Below are positions 1 through 6,598 of a stretch of 9,318 nt of DNA, piece after piece. Each line of letters opens with the position of its first letter. Position 1 is the stretch's first letter. Source of the stretch: Chloroflexota bacterium (GTDB taxonomy: Bacteria > Chloroflexota > Anaerolineae > 4572-78); assembly GCA_024278015.1 (NCBI GenBank), contig JAJRUC010000229.1, forward strand, positions 1 through 9,318. Direction: 5' to 3'. A model generated the notes under the pieces. It saw only the letters and a list, made by a program, of their open reading frames with translations. It searched no databases and was not told the DNA's origin. The translations under genes and the position numbers were made by a program.

Positions 1-647
1 AAGGGCTGCCCCACTTGCTCAGGCCCGTTGAGCGAGAGGTGCATCAGTCTATCTTTTTGCTGGCTGATTTGGTGGACGAAATGGTGCGCCGGGACCGGCA
101 AGGCATCAGCGAACCGCGCGTGGTGGTTTTTATTGATGAGGTGGCCGACCTGCTTGACCAGGGGGGCAACGCGATGGGCCGCTTGCTGACCCGCCTGACC
201 CAGCGCGGGCGCAGCGCCGGTATCCACATTGTGGCCTGCACCCAAAAACCGCTGGCCGCCTCAATTGGCAGTTTGACCAAAAGCAACTTTCCGGTGCGAC
301 TGGTGGGCAGCGTAGCCAGCCCGGACGATGCCAAAGTAGCCGCCGGAATGGCCGGCACCGGCGCGGAAAAATTGCTGGGGCGCGGCGATTTTCTGCTGGT
401 TTCAAAGGGGCGTGTCACCCGCTTTCAGGCAGCGTACAGTTCACCGGCAGAGATGCGGCAAATTGTGCAGCGCATGCAGGCCGGCAGCCGTCGCAGCCGG
501 CGCTGGCTGGCCGAAGAAACTCCCGTGGCCCTGGCCCCCACGGGTACAACCGGGCCGTACCGGGCGCCCAAAAAACCGTCGCCCGGCAAATTTGGGGCCG
601 GCAAGTTGCGGGCCTTGTTCGGCACGCAATTGAAATTAATCAAGTAG
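1..647 (+). CDS. FtsK/SpoIIIE-type DNA translocase, C-terminal part (5' end outside window)
   Basis: This is the 3' part of a P-loop DNA-pumping ATPase; the frame is open to the left edge, so the Walker A motif and any membrane domain lie outside. The visible 214 residues begin GLPHLL, typical of the FtsK motor. They contain a Walker B strand (VVVFIDEVADLL, acidic pair at visible residues 45-46), the family segment TQRGRSAGIH (66-75) and a sensor-like CTQKP (79-83), where canonical FtsK has ATQRP. After the motor, near residue 155, comes a basic, Pro/Gly/Ala-rich tail of about 60 residues. No winged-helix gamma domain, the KOPS-reading part of canonical FtsK, is visible. It may therefore be an FtsK paralogue or a HerA/conjugation-type motor rather than the division translocase. 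It is followed, 33 nt downstream, by a small membrane protein gene on the same strand. Family call is firm; exact role is not. Confidence 0.9.
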   Translation, partial: GLPHLLRPVEREVHQSIFLLADLVDEMVRRDRQGISEPRVVVFIDEVADLLDQGGNAMGRLLTRLTQRGRSAGIHIVACTQKPLAASIGSLTKSNFPVRLVGSVASPDDAKVAAGMAGTGAEKLLGRGDFLLVSKGRVTRFQAAYSSPAEMRQIVQRMQAGSRRSRRWLAEETPVALAPTGTTGPYRAPKKPSPGKFGAGKLRALFGTQLKLIK

Positions 648-680
648 GCCAACTCTTTACTGACTGGGGGAGCAGCTGAT

Positions 681-1070
681 ATGAAAAAATTTATCCTGAT
701 ATTGGGCGGGCTGTTGATGCTGGGGGTGGGCGTTGCGGTCGGCTTTCGAATGAGCGCAGACGCAATGGCCGTGATTGTCGGTATCTTCTTTGGGCTGGTG
801 GCAACCATTCCCACCACGCTCATTCTCATCTACAACATGCGCCAAAGAGACCTTCAGCAAGCCCAAAACCGGCAACAGATGGGGCAGTATCCGCCGGTGG
901 TGGTCGTCAATTCGCCCCCCGGCAATACCGGCGGAGTGAATTACGGCAGCCAACCGCTGCTCACCGGCGCGGGCGCGTCCGGGCGCACTTTCAAGGTGGT
1001 TGGTGACGAATCCACCACTGAAACGCTCGGTTCGGCCTTTAATCTCAATTCAATCTGGGATGAATCATAA
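681..1070 (+). CDS. Small two-helix membrane protein, function unknown
   Basis: I do not recognise the family. The 129-residue product starts MKKF and has two hydrophobic segments, about residues 4-22 and 29-52, separated by a short turn (FRMSADA). This suggests a membrane hairpin with both ends on the same side. The rest is soluble: a Gln/Arg-rich stretch (54-67), a Pro/Val patch (71-80), a Gly/Asn-rich linker and an acidic C terminus. The ATG is well placed behind a GGGGGAG ribosome binding site about 8 nt upstream. The gene follows the FtsK-like gene by 33 nt, and its TAA shares one base with the next ATG (TAATG), so the three genes are probably co-transcribed. A membrane anchor or partner for the motor ATPase is possible but only inferred from position. 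Confidence 0.75.
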   Translation: MKKFILILGGLLMLGVGVAVGFRMSADAMAVIVGIFFGLVATIPTTLILIYNMRQRDLQQAQNRQQMGQYPPVVVVNSPPGNTGGVNYGSQPLLTGAGASGRTFKVVGDESTTETLGSAFNLNSIWDES

Positions 1071-1303
1071 TGGTCGATTTTGTGGCTACCGTTGTTGAAC
1101 GGCGCTTTGGGGCGTTTCCGGCCCGGCTGTCCGTTGCTGACAGACCGGAATTGATGACCGTGGAGGCCGTGGAACGTTGCTGGACGGAAAAGCTGGATGA
1201 CCGGGGGCGGTTTCGGTATCATTATCAGGTGCGGTGTGATGGCCGGCGATTGCGATTGATGGAGGAATCGGGCCGGTCAACCTGCACGGTTCAATTTACT
1301 TAA
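1070..1303 (+). CDS. Small conserved-looking protein, function unknown
   Basis: The 77-residue product has no membrane segment or signal peptide. It is rich in Arg and acidic residues, with a pattern suggesting a small beta-rich fold: VDF, then VEAVERCWTEKLDDRGRFRY and a YHYQVRCDGRRLRL strand pair. The spacing of Trp, the aromatic strand and the final Gly-containing turn loosely resembles short DUF6504-like proteins, but I hold that only as a guess. Its ATG overlaps the TAA of the preceding gene by one base (TAATG), a strong sign of translational coupling in the same operon. A candidate terminator starts 17 nt after its stop codon, so it seems to be the last gene of the unit. No function can be assigned. 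Confidence 0.65.
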   Translation: MVDFVATVVERRFGAFPARLSVADRPELMTVEAVERCWTEKLDDRGRFRYHYQVRCDGRRLRLMEESGRSTCTVQFT

Positions 1304-1496
1304 TGCGCGCCGGTTTCTGAAAAGCAGCCTTTCAAGTTGATGGGGGGTTGCTTTTATTAATTCTACCAGAGCCAACTGCCTCTGCGTCATGGCATCAAGG
1401 CGGCGGGCTGTAATACTTTGGATGGCACGCGCAAGCCGTTGCGAAGTCTGCGCCGGCCGGCGGCGGTCAGTTCGAGGGCGATTCCTGCTGTCATAG
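1304..1496. other. Intergenic gap between convergent genes
   Basis: This 193-bp gap separates the plus-strand FtsK-like unit from the 3' end of the minus-strand glycan operon. Apart from the candidate terminator at 1320-1355 I see nothing firm. Short minus-strand frames run through it, including a 35-codon frame whose ATG (1494) lies 2 nt after the TGA of the fusion glycosyltransferase, but none shows recognisable protein features. Confidence 0.5.
1320..1355 (+). terminator. Candidate rho-independent terminator of the FtsK-like operon
   Basis: AAAAGCAGCC (1320-1329) pairs with GGTTGCTTTT (1346-1355) to form a 10-bp stem with one G-U pair and a 16-nt loop. The stem ends in TTTT and continues TATTAATT. 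It lies 17 nt after the stop of the last plus-strand gene, between convergent genes. Because the stem has A's on one flank and T's on the other, it could also work weakly on minus-strand transcripts, but those stop codons are 140 nt away. The long loop and modest GC content of the stem keep this a candidate. Confidence 0.5.
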
Positions 1497-3401
1497 TCAA
1501 TGTCTTTGGCTGAATTTTTGGCGGAGGCGTTCTTTTTGCGCCAGCCACACAAATCGGGGCACGGCGTTCCACATTCTGCGCCAGCGCGACGGCTGTTGCG
1601 CGAATCGATAAACCCATTCCAGCCCGGCGCGACGCATCCATACCGGCGCGCGCCGGACGGCGCCGGAAATAAAATCGAAGGCCCCGCCGACGCCGATGAG
1701 AACGCCGGCGGGCAGGCGGTTCATATTGCGGGCAATCCATTTATCCTGATGGGGGGCGCCGTAGGCCACCAGCACCACATCGGGCCGGGCGGCCTGTATC
1801 CGGCTGACAATTTCGTCTTCGTCTGCGGCGCGGGGCGAACCGGCAAACGCGCCGGCAACGACCATTTTGGGATAGCGGTTTTTTAGCGCGGCGACGGCTT
1901 TTTCGGCGATGCCCGGCCTTGCGCCCAAAAAGTACAGCCGGTACCCTTTTTCCGCCGAAAGCCGGGCCAGCGCGTCCACAATATCTACCCCGGCGATGCG
2001 TTCCGGCAGAGGGGGCTGCCTGAGCCAGCGAGCCGCCTTCAGCAAGCCGGTTCCATCCGGAAAAGCCAGCGCCGCCCGATTGATGATACGCCGGAAGACG
2101 GCGTCGCCCTGAGCGGCAACGACAAATTCCGGGTTGACGGTGGCAATTTGATGCGGCCTGCGCGTGGCGATGAAGGCTTCGATGCGCTGCAAGGTTTGCT
2201 CAAAGGTGACGGCCTGCACCCGCACTCCCAAAATTTCGGCGGTGGGGATGGATGCCGCCGGCAAAGCGACGTTGTCCGGGGGGGGCGATTCAGACGGACG
2301 CGCCGGGGGGGGGGCGTTCAGCAGATGGCGGGCCGCCCGAAGCACCTGTTGGGGCGCAACCAGTTTCAGGCAGGTGCGGGCCTGGCAGCCGTGCCGCAGG
2401 CCCACGCGATGGCCCACATAGGCGCACGGGCCGCAGGGCAGCGTCGCTTGCAACACCCGCCGGTTTTTGCCCGCCGGCCCCCACGCCGAAGCGTTTGTCG
2501 GCCCAAAAATGGCGACCAGCGGCGTTCCGCAGGCCGCCGCCACATGCGTTACCCCCGAATCTCCCCCAATGAACAGATCTGCTTTTTGCAACAGAGCCGC
2601 CAATTGATGCAGCGTGGTTTGTCCGGTTAAATCAGTGGCGGGCGCGTTCATAGCCGCCGAAACCGCGTCGGCGCCGTCGCCGGGGCGACCCACCAGCGCA
2701 ATGCGCGCCCCTTGCCGGGCCAAAGCGTCGGCCACGGCCGCGAAATTACTGGCCGGCCAGCGGCGGGCGCTGCTAAAGCCGCCGGAGCCGGGATGCACAA
2801 CCACCACCGGCCCGGTCGGGTTGATGTCGGCCAGTTTTTGGGCGGCCCAGGCTTCATCCGGCGAAGAAACGGCCAATTCCAGCGAAGGGTCATCGGTTTT
2901 GGCCCCCAGCAAACCGGCCACGGCCAGCCAGTAATCCACTTCGCGCCGCGCCCCGAAGCCTTCGTCTGGTACGGCGCGGGTCAAAAATCGGCCCCTTTTG
3001 CCGGGCGGGGCCAATCCGGCCACCACATTGGCCCCGCTTGCGCCGGCGATGGCCGCGTATTTCAGGGCGCCGCTGCGCAGGGTCAGGTGATGCAAAATCA
3101 CCACGGCCTCGTATCGCCGCCAAATGCGTCGAAACAGGGCCGGGCCGGCCTTGAGCCGGTGCAGCCGGAAGGCTTCGGCGGGGCTGAAAATGCGAAAATT
3201 GTCGCTGGGGATGAGATTATCAACCAGGCGGCTGTGGGCCATTGCCGGCGCGGTGTGATGCGTCAGCAGCAAGTCGATGGTGGCTTGCGGGTACGATTCT
3301 CGCAGGGCGCGCAGGGCGGGCGTGGCGGTCAGCACATCGCCCAAATCGGCCAGTTTAACCACCAGTATTTTGCTGTGCGGATTTAATTTAATTGGCTGCA
3401 T
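1497..3401 (-). CDS. Fusion glycosyltransferase: GT9 (heptosyltransferase-like) + WecG/TagA/CpsF (GT26)
   Basis: The 634-residue product carries two complete catalytic domains. Residues 11-360 are a GT9 fold: KILVVKLADLGDVL at the N terminus (11-24), VVVHPGSGG (200-208), the nucleotide-sugar site GGDSGVTHVAAACGTP (279-294) and a CGPC...C...C cysteine set (323-344). A Pro-rich linker (about 362-388) leads to a WecG/TagA/CpsF domain: TVNPE (421-425), PDGTG (448-452), R468/G471/D473, GAPHQDKW (548-555), GVGGAFDFISG (570-580) and GLEWVYR (593-599). GT26 enzymes typically move a HexNAc-type sugar to a polyprenyl-diphosphate-linked acceptor on the inner membrane face; GT9 enzymes add heptose or related sugars. 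The start at 3401 is chosen because it directly precedes the GT9 strand; an earlier in-frame ATG would overlap the upstream gene by 73 nt. Last gene of the minus-strand operon. Domain calls are firm; sugars and acceptor are unknown. Confidence 0.93.
   Translation of the reverse strand: MQPIKLNPHSKILVVKLADLGDVLTATPALRALRESYPQATIDLLLTHHTAPAMAHSRLVDNLIPSDNFRIFSPAEAFRLHRLKAGPALFRRIWRRYEAVVILHHLTLRSGALKYAAIAGASGANVVAGLAPPGKRGRFLTRAVPDEGFGARREVDYWLAVAGLLGAKTDDPSLELAVSSPDEAWAAQKLADINPTGPVVVVHPGSGGFSSARRWPASNFAAVADALARQGARIALVGRPGDGADAVSAAMNAPATDLTGQTTLHQLAALLQKADLFIGGDSGVTHVAAACGTPLVAIFGPTNASAWGPAGKNRRVLQATLPCGPCAYVGHRVGLRHGCQARTCLKLVAPQQVLRAARHLLNAPPPARPSESPPPDNVALPAASIPTAEILGVRVQAVTFEQTLQRIEAFIATRRPHQIATVNPEFVVAAQGDAVFRRIINRAALAFPDGTGLLKAARWLRQPPLPERIAGVDIVDALARLSAEKGYRLYFLGARPGIAEKAVAALKNRYPKMVVAGAFAGSPRAADEDEIVSRIQAARPDVVLVAYGAPHQDKWIARNMNRLPAGVLIGVGGAFDFISGAVRRAPVWMRRAGLEWVYRFAQQPSRWRRMWNAVPRFVWLAQKERLRQKFSQRH
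2278..2314 (-). repeat. Homopolymer C8 and C10 runs in the coding strand of the interdomain linker
   Basis: On the plus strand, eight G's (2278-2285) and ten G's (2305-2314) lie 19 bp apart. On the coding strand they encode the two Pro-Pro-Pro stretches (residues 364-366 and 373-375) of the linker joining the GT9 and WecG domains. G-runs of 6-7 occur elsewhere in the window; ten is the longest I saw. Such runs are prone to slipped-strand length change and also to sequencing error. Confidence 0.9.
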
Positions 3402-3453
3402 CTTTTCGCTTCGCGTCTTGTTTTGGCGGGCGGGTAAATTACTATCGACGTTT

Positions 3454-3483
3454 ATTATACCGTCAGGCCCGATTCCTGGGCAA
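3454..3483 (-). promoter_or_regulatory. Candidate internal promoter for the GT9-WecG fusion gene
   Basis: On the minus strand, TTGCCC (3483-3478) and a perfect TATAAT (3459-3454) are 18 nt apart. The -10 box overlaps the stop codon of the upstream GT4 gene. Transcription would begin near 3447, about 45 nt before the ATG at 3401. The -35 matches consensus at only four of six positions, so this is a suggestion. Confidence 0.35.
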
Positions 3484-4573
3484 GTTCCAGCAGGATACGC
3501 CAGATTCGCTCCCCGGCTTTTTGCCACGAAAACGCTTCAATGCGATGGAAGCCCTTTTCAACCAGCGACCGGCGCAGTGATTCATCCGTCAGCAAGCGGC
3601 GCATGCCGCCGGCAATGGCTTCGACATTGAGCGGGTTGACCAGCAAGGCCGCCTGGCCGGCAATTTCCGGCAGCGATGAAGTGTTGGCGGCCAAAACAGG
3701 TGTGCCGCAGGCCATCGCTTCCAGAACGGGCAGGCCAAATCCTTCGTATAGAGAGGGAAAAACGTAGGCCAGCGCCCCGCTCAACAGGGCGGCTTTGTCC
3801 GCTTCGGGGATGTAGCCGGGCAAAATCACCCTGTCCGTCAGTTTGAGGGCCGCAATCCGGTTAAAAATATCTTGCGCCAGCCAACCCGCGCCGCCCGCCA
3901 GCGCCAGATGAACCGCCGGAAAGTCGCTGCTGATTTGCCGGAATGCGGCCAGCAGCCGGGCCAGATTTTTTCGGGGCTGAAGCGTGCCCAGATGCAACAG
4001 ATAAGTTTGCGGCAGGCCGTATTTTTGACGCACTGCCGGGGTGAGGGACGTTGGCTGCAAACCGGAATCCAGCCCCAAATGAACCACTTTGATGCGGGCC
4101 GGGTCGGCGTGGTAAAATTGCAGCAGGTCGGCCCGTGTGGCTTCGGAATCGGCGATGATGCGCCGGGCCACGCGGGCGTGCCGCCGGGTGGTGGCTTCCA
4201 GATACCAGCGTTGAAAGCGGGTGTGCGCCTGCGGAAAATGCCGGTAGCCGAGGTCGTGTACGGTGACAGCCGCCGGAACCGGGCAGTACAGCGGCAACAC
4301 GTGGGCGGGCACAAACAGGACATCCGGCGGGTGGCGGCTGATTTCGGCGGCCAGGCGCAGGTGGGTCCACAGCCGGGGAAAGGGTATGACCCGCGTTTCG
4401 ACAAACGGGCCGGTGGGCCAGTGGCGCGGGGCCGGGGGTTGATGGGTGTATAATCGCAGCCGAACCCGGCTGTCGGCCAGGGGGGCCATAGCCTGAATCA
4501 GCCGGCAGGCATAGGTTTCGGTGCCGGTGTGGCGGGCCAGGGCGGCCCGGCTGGCGTCAATGCCGATGAGCAT
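3455..4573 (-). CDS. GT4-family glycosyltransferase (GT-B fold)
   Basis: The 372-residue product is a retaining GT-B glycosyltransferase of family GT4, expected to move a sugar from a nucleotide donor to a lipid- or glycan-linked acceptor in the cytoplasm. The N-terminal acceptor domain starts MLIGIDASRA and shows the glycine-containing turn HTGTETYA (15-22), VTVHDLGY (103-110) and IADSEATR (140-147). The donor domain has YLLHLGTLQPRKNL (191-204), LALAGG (223-228), VILPGYIPE (249-257) and the diagnostic EX7E motif in EGFGLPVLE (E277 and E285), followed by ACGTPV. ATG at 4573 is taken because it begins the first beta strand; it lies one base after the upstream TGA (TGA-C-ATG), implying translational coupling. 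An in-frame ATG 17 codons upstream would intrude into the upstream gene. The acceptor and sugar cannot be told from sequence; the company of the GT9-WecG gene suggests the same surface glycan. Confidence 0.95.
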   Translation of the reverse strand: MLIGIDASRAALARHTGTETYACRLIQAMAPLADSRVRLRLYTHQPPAPRHWPTGPFVETRVIPFPRLWTHLRLAAEISRHPPDVLFVPAHVLPLYCPVPAAVTVHDLGYRHFPQAHTRFQRWYLEATTRRHARVARRIIADSEATRADLLQFYHADPARIKVVHLGLDSGLQPTSLTPAVRQKYGLPQTYLLHLGTLQPRKNLARLLAAFRQISSDFPAVHLALAGGAGWLAQDIFNRIAALKLTDRVILPGYIPEADKAALLSGALAYVFPSLYEGFGLPVLEAMACGTPVLAANTSSLPEIAGQAALLVNPLNVEAIAGGMRRLLTDESLRRSLVEKGFHRIEAFSWQKAGERIWRILLELAQESGLTV

Positions 4574-4574
4574 G

Positions 4575-5111
4575 TCAGCGTCGCTTGAACAGGGACTGGG
4601 CCAGAATGGCGAGTCCGAGGGCAATGAGCGCTACCGGCCAAAATTTAAATATCAGCGCTCCCAGATTGCGGTTCAGCAAGCCCAGGGTAAAGGCCAGGGC
4701 TATTGCGCCAATGGCCGTCACCACCACGCCCGTCAGCAAGGTGCCGGGATTCCTGAAGCCGCTGAAGATAAACTGGCCCAAAAAGCCTGTTCCGGCCATT
4801 AGCAGGAACACCGGCCACAAGCGGGCCATATCGCCCCAGCCGACGCGCCCCAGCACCGGAATCCGCAAATTCATGGTGAACAGCAAAAAGAATGCGCCAA
4901 TGCCCAGGGCGGTGATGCCCGTAAAAATCTGGCCGGGGTCCCGGGTTTGGCCGCCGGCATAAGACCACAGCGCCGACAGGCCGCCGAAAATGATGAACAG
5001 CGGCCAGAGTTGTTCCAGACCGGGCAGGTTGTAACCCAGATTGGTCAGTAAAAACCAGCCGCCAATGGCAATCAAGACGATGGCCGGGGTTAAAGAATTA
5101 CGTCTGTTCAT
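4575..5111 (-). CDS. Six-helix membrane protein made of three LiaF/DUF5668-like hairpin repeats
   Basis: The 178-residue product is almost entirely hydrophobic, with about six transmembrane helices (roughly residues 8-25, 33-50, 61-80, 96-113, 122-145, 155-173) and a basic end (KRR). It reads as three tandem hairpins of about 60 residues, each with a Gly-rich first helix and a second helix opened by a Trp-Pro pair: LWPLFII (35-41), LWPVFLL (98-104), FWPVALI (157-163). The linking segments also match (DPGQIFTG at 58-65, NPGTLLTG at 121-128). This pattern is like the LiaI/LiaF-type membrane domain seen in cell-envelope-stress proteins, but the soluble LiaF C-terminal domain is missing. Start is ATG 5111 with AGAGGA close upstream. 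It lies between tsaC (30-nt gap) and the GT4 gene (1-nt gap). No function is known; a role at the membrane for the glycan machinery is a positional guess. Confidence 0.85.
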   Translation of the reverse strand: MNRRNSLTPAIVLIAIGGWFLLTNLGYNLPGLEQLWPLFIIFGGLSALWSYAGGQTRDPGQIFTGITALGIGAFFLLFTMNLRIPVLGRVGWGDMARLWPVFLLMAGTGFLGQFIFSGFRNPGTLLTGVVVTAIGAIALAFTLGLLNRNLGALIFKFWPVALIALGLAILAQSLFKRR

Positions 5112-5141
5112 AGTTCCTCTTTTTTGTTTACGGCTACAAAT

Positions 5142-5765
5142 TCATCGTACATACGGGCTTTCGGGGGGGATGACCAGGCTGCCCTGCCGCAAAATTCCGG
5201 GCGGGACGCAGGTTAAATCGATAATGGTTGATGGAGTATCGGCGGGGCTGGGGCCGTCATCCAAAACCAGCGGCAGGCGGCCCGCAAACTCTTTTTGCAC
5301 GCCGCCGGCGGTTTTGGGGGTGGGCCGCCCCGACAAGTTGGCGCTGGTCACGGCCAGCGGTTCGCCCAGTTCGGCCAGCAAGGCCATCACCACCGGATGA
5401 TTGGGCATACGCACCGCGACGGTGCGCCCGTAATTGGTGATAATCCCCGGCAGCGATGGATGCGCCGGCAGGATGACGGTCAGAGCGCCGGGCCAGTATC
5501 GAGACAGCAAGGCCCGGGCCGCCTTCGGAATTGGGCGGCAAACCTGGGGCAGGGCGGCGATGGACGGCACAAAAACCGGGATTGCTTTTTCCGGGGGGCG
5601 ATTTTTGAGGGCGAAAATTTGGGCCACAGCCTGCGGATTGAAGGCCGTCGCCCCCACGCCGTACACTGTATCGGTGGGCAGGGCAATGACCGCTCCCCGG
5701 CGCAGGGCTTCGACGGCCCCGGCAATTGATTGCGGAGACCGCGCTTCAAGCAGGAGGGTGTCCAT
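5142..5765 (-). CDS. tsaC: L-threonylcarbamoyladenylate synthase (Sua5/YciO/YrdC family)
   Basis: This 207-residue protein makes threonylcarbamoyl-AMP from threonine, bicarbonate and ATP, the first step of t6A37 modification in ANN-decoding tRNAs. The YrdC fold is complete: PTDTVYGVG (30-38), KNRPPEKAIPV (54-64, the nucleotide-binding KxR), YWPGALT (90-96), VRMPNHP (118-124), TSANLSG (140-146) and PSTIID (178-183). It is the short form and lacks the extra C-terminal Sua5 domain of longer (about 340-residue) homologues. The only good start is ATG 5765; its first 20 nt overlap the end of the upstream HAD gene, so translation is probably coupled. The six-helix membrane protein gene follows 30 nt on. 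YciO-type paralogues can look similar, but the intact KxR/SxN set supports TsaC. High confidence in family, slightly less in exact function. Confidence 0.95.
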   Translation of the reverse strand: MDTLLLEARSPQSIAGAVEALRRGAVIALPTDTVYGVGATAFNPQAVAQIFALKNRPPEKAIPVFVPSIAALPQVCRPIPKAARALLSRYWPGALTVILPAHPSLPGIITNYGRTVAVRMPNHPVVMALLAELGEPLAVTSANLSGRPTPKTAGGVQKEFAGRLPLVLDDGPSPADTPSTIIDLTCVPPGILRQGSLVIPPESPYVR

Positions 5766-6567
5766 TTAAAATGTATCTTTCTATGGCCCAGGCGGCCCCG
5801 TCTTCCGCCAACGGGGGGGCAACCACGGCGGCGGCGGCTTTGGCCTGCGGCGAGGCGTTGCCCATTGCCACCCCCAGCCCGGCGGCAGTTAGCATAGAAA
5901 CGTCGTTGTCCTGGTCGCCGATAGCCATTGTGTCGGCCAGGGGAATATTCAGATGTTCGGCCAGGCGCATCAGGGCATTGCCTTTGGAGGTGTGGGGCAA
6001 AATTGTCTCCACCAGCGTTTCCAAAGAACGGATAACGGTTAATTGGGGGTTAAATTGCGTTTGCAATAAATCAAACACCGCATCGGTCTGCGCTTCCGGC
6101 TGAATAAAAACAAATTTAAGGGCCGCTTCATGATGAGACAGTACGCTGAGTAAATTATTGACCGTATCAAAACCGGTCTGCGCCCGTTCCAGAAATGTGT
6201 GGCGCATCAGGGGCGATGGCAGTTCGGTACAGGGGGCGGTGGCCGTGTACATTAACATCGGCAATTTGTGGCGGCGGGCAAATTTAATGACCGCCCGGCT
6301 GACCTCGGCGGGAATGGTGTGTTCAAACCACGTTTTGCCGCTGCGATGGTCGGCCAGCAAGCCGCCCTGATAGCTGATAACCGGCGCGTTGAGCTTCAGT
6401 TGCCGGGCAAATTTGGCCGTAACCGTGTATTCGCGGCCCGTGGCCAGGGTTACATAAATACCTTGCCGCATAACGGCGGTGATGGTCTGTTGAACGTGTG
6501 GTGAAATTTGCGAGAGATTGGAGACAATCGTGCCATCCAAATCCAGCGCCAGGAGTTTTATCGGCAT
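5746..6567 (-). CDS. Cof-type HAD-superfamily hydrolase (class IIB)
   Basis: The 273-residue product has the full set of HAD motifs with a large class-IIB cap between them: motif I DLDGT (9-13, nucleophile D9 and acid/base D11), motif II LATGR (41-45), the motif III lysine in TSKGNAL (K195) and motif IV GDQDND (217-222). SKGNAL plus GDxxND is typical of Cof/YidA-type sugar-phosphate or flavin-phosphate phosphatases. The cytoplasmic substrate cannot be predicted. It is the first gene of the minus-strand operon: ATG 6567 is preceded by GAGGA at short spacing, and a good promoter candidate lies about 30-60 nt upstream. The 3' end overlaps tsaC by 20 nt. Length is normal for the family. Why it travels with tsaC and two glycosyltransferases is not evident; sugar-phosphate turnover is one possibility. 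Confidence 0.93.
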   Translation of the reverse strand: MPIKLLALDLDGTIVSNLSQISPHVQQTITAVMRQGIYVTLATGREYTVTAKFARQLKLNAPVISYQGGLLADHRSGKTWFEHTIPAEVSRAVIKFARRHKLPMLMYTATAPCTELPSPLMRHTFLERAQTGFDTVNNLLSVLSHHEAALKFVFIQPEAQTDAVFDLLQTQFNPQLTVIRSLETLVETILPHTSKGNALMRLAEHLNIPLADTMAIGDQDNDVSMLTAAGLGVAMGNASPQAKAAAAVVAPPLAEDGAAWAIERYILNGHPPA

Positions 6568-6598
6568 TGCATCCTCATCTATCTACTAAATCTGTTCA

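Noticed and set aside
1277..1552. 91-codon minus-strand frame across the convergent gap, and a 35-codon frame starting at 1494 just after the fusion gene's TGA
   Set aside because: Both run through the candidate terminator region or end quickly, are Arg/Ala-rich like random high-GC frames, and lack a ribosome binding site or recognisable features. The 35-codon frame's position after the stop is the only point in its favour.
2712..3386. 224-codon plus-strand frame opposite the GT9 domain
   Set aside because: Composition is Gly/Gln/His-rich without domain motifs, as expected of an antisense shadow of a high-GC gene; the minus strand has clear GT9 motifs.
3402..3527. 42-residue N-terminal extension of the GT9-WecG fusion from an upstream ATG
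   Set aside because: It would overlap the GT4 gene by 73 nt in another frame, and the extra residues do not belong to the GT9 fold, which begins just after the ATG at 3401.
3872..4453. 193-codon plus-strand frame opposite the GT4 gene
   Set aside because: Antisense shadow; no recognisable motif and no sensible start context.
4574..4624. 17-residue N-terminal extension of the GT4 enzyme
   Set aside because: It lies inside the preceding membrane-protein gene, and the GT-B fold begins right at MLIGIDAS (ATG 4573).
5163..5169. G7 run near the 3' end of tsaC, and similar 6-7 base G runs elsewhere
   Set aside because: Runs of this length recur across the window and fit base composition; only the 10-base run at 2305-2314 stands out.
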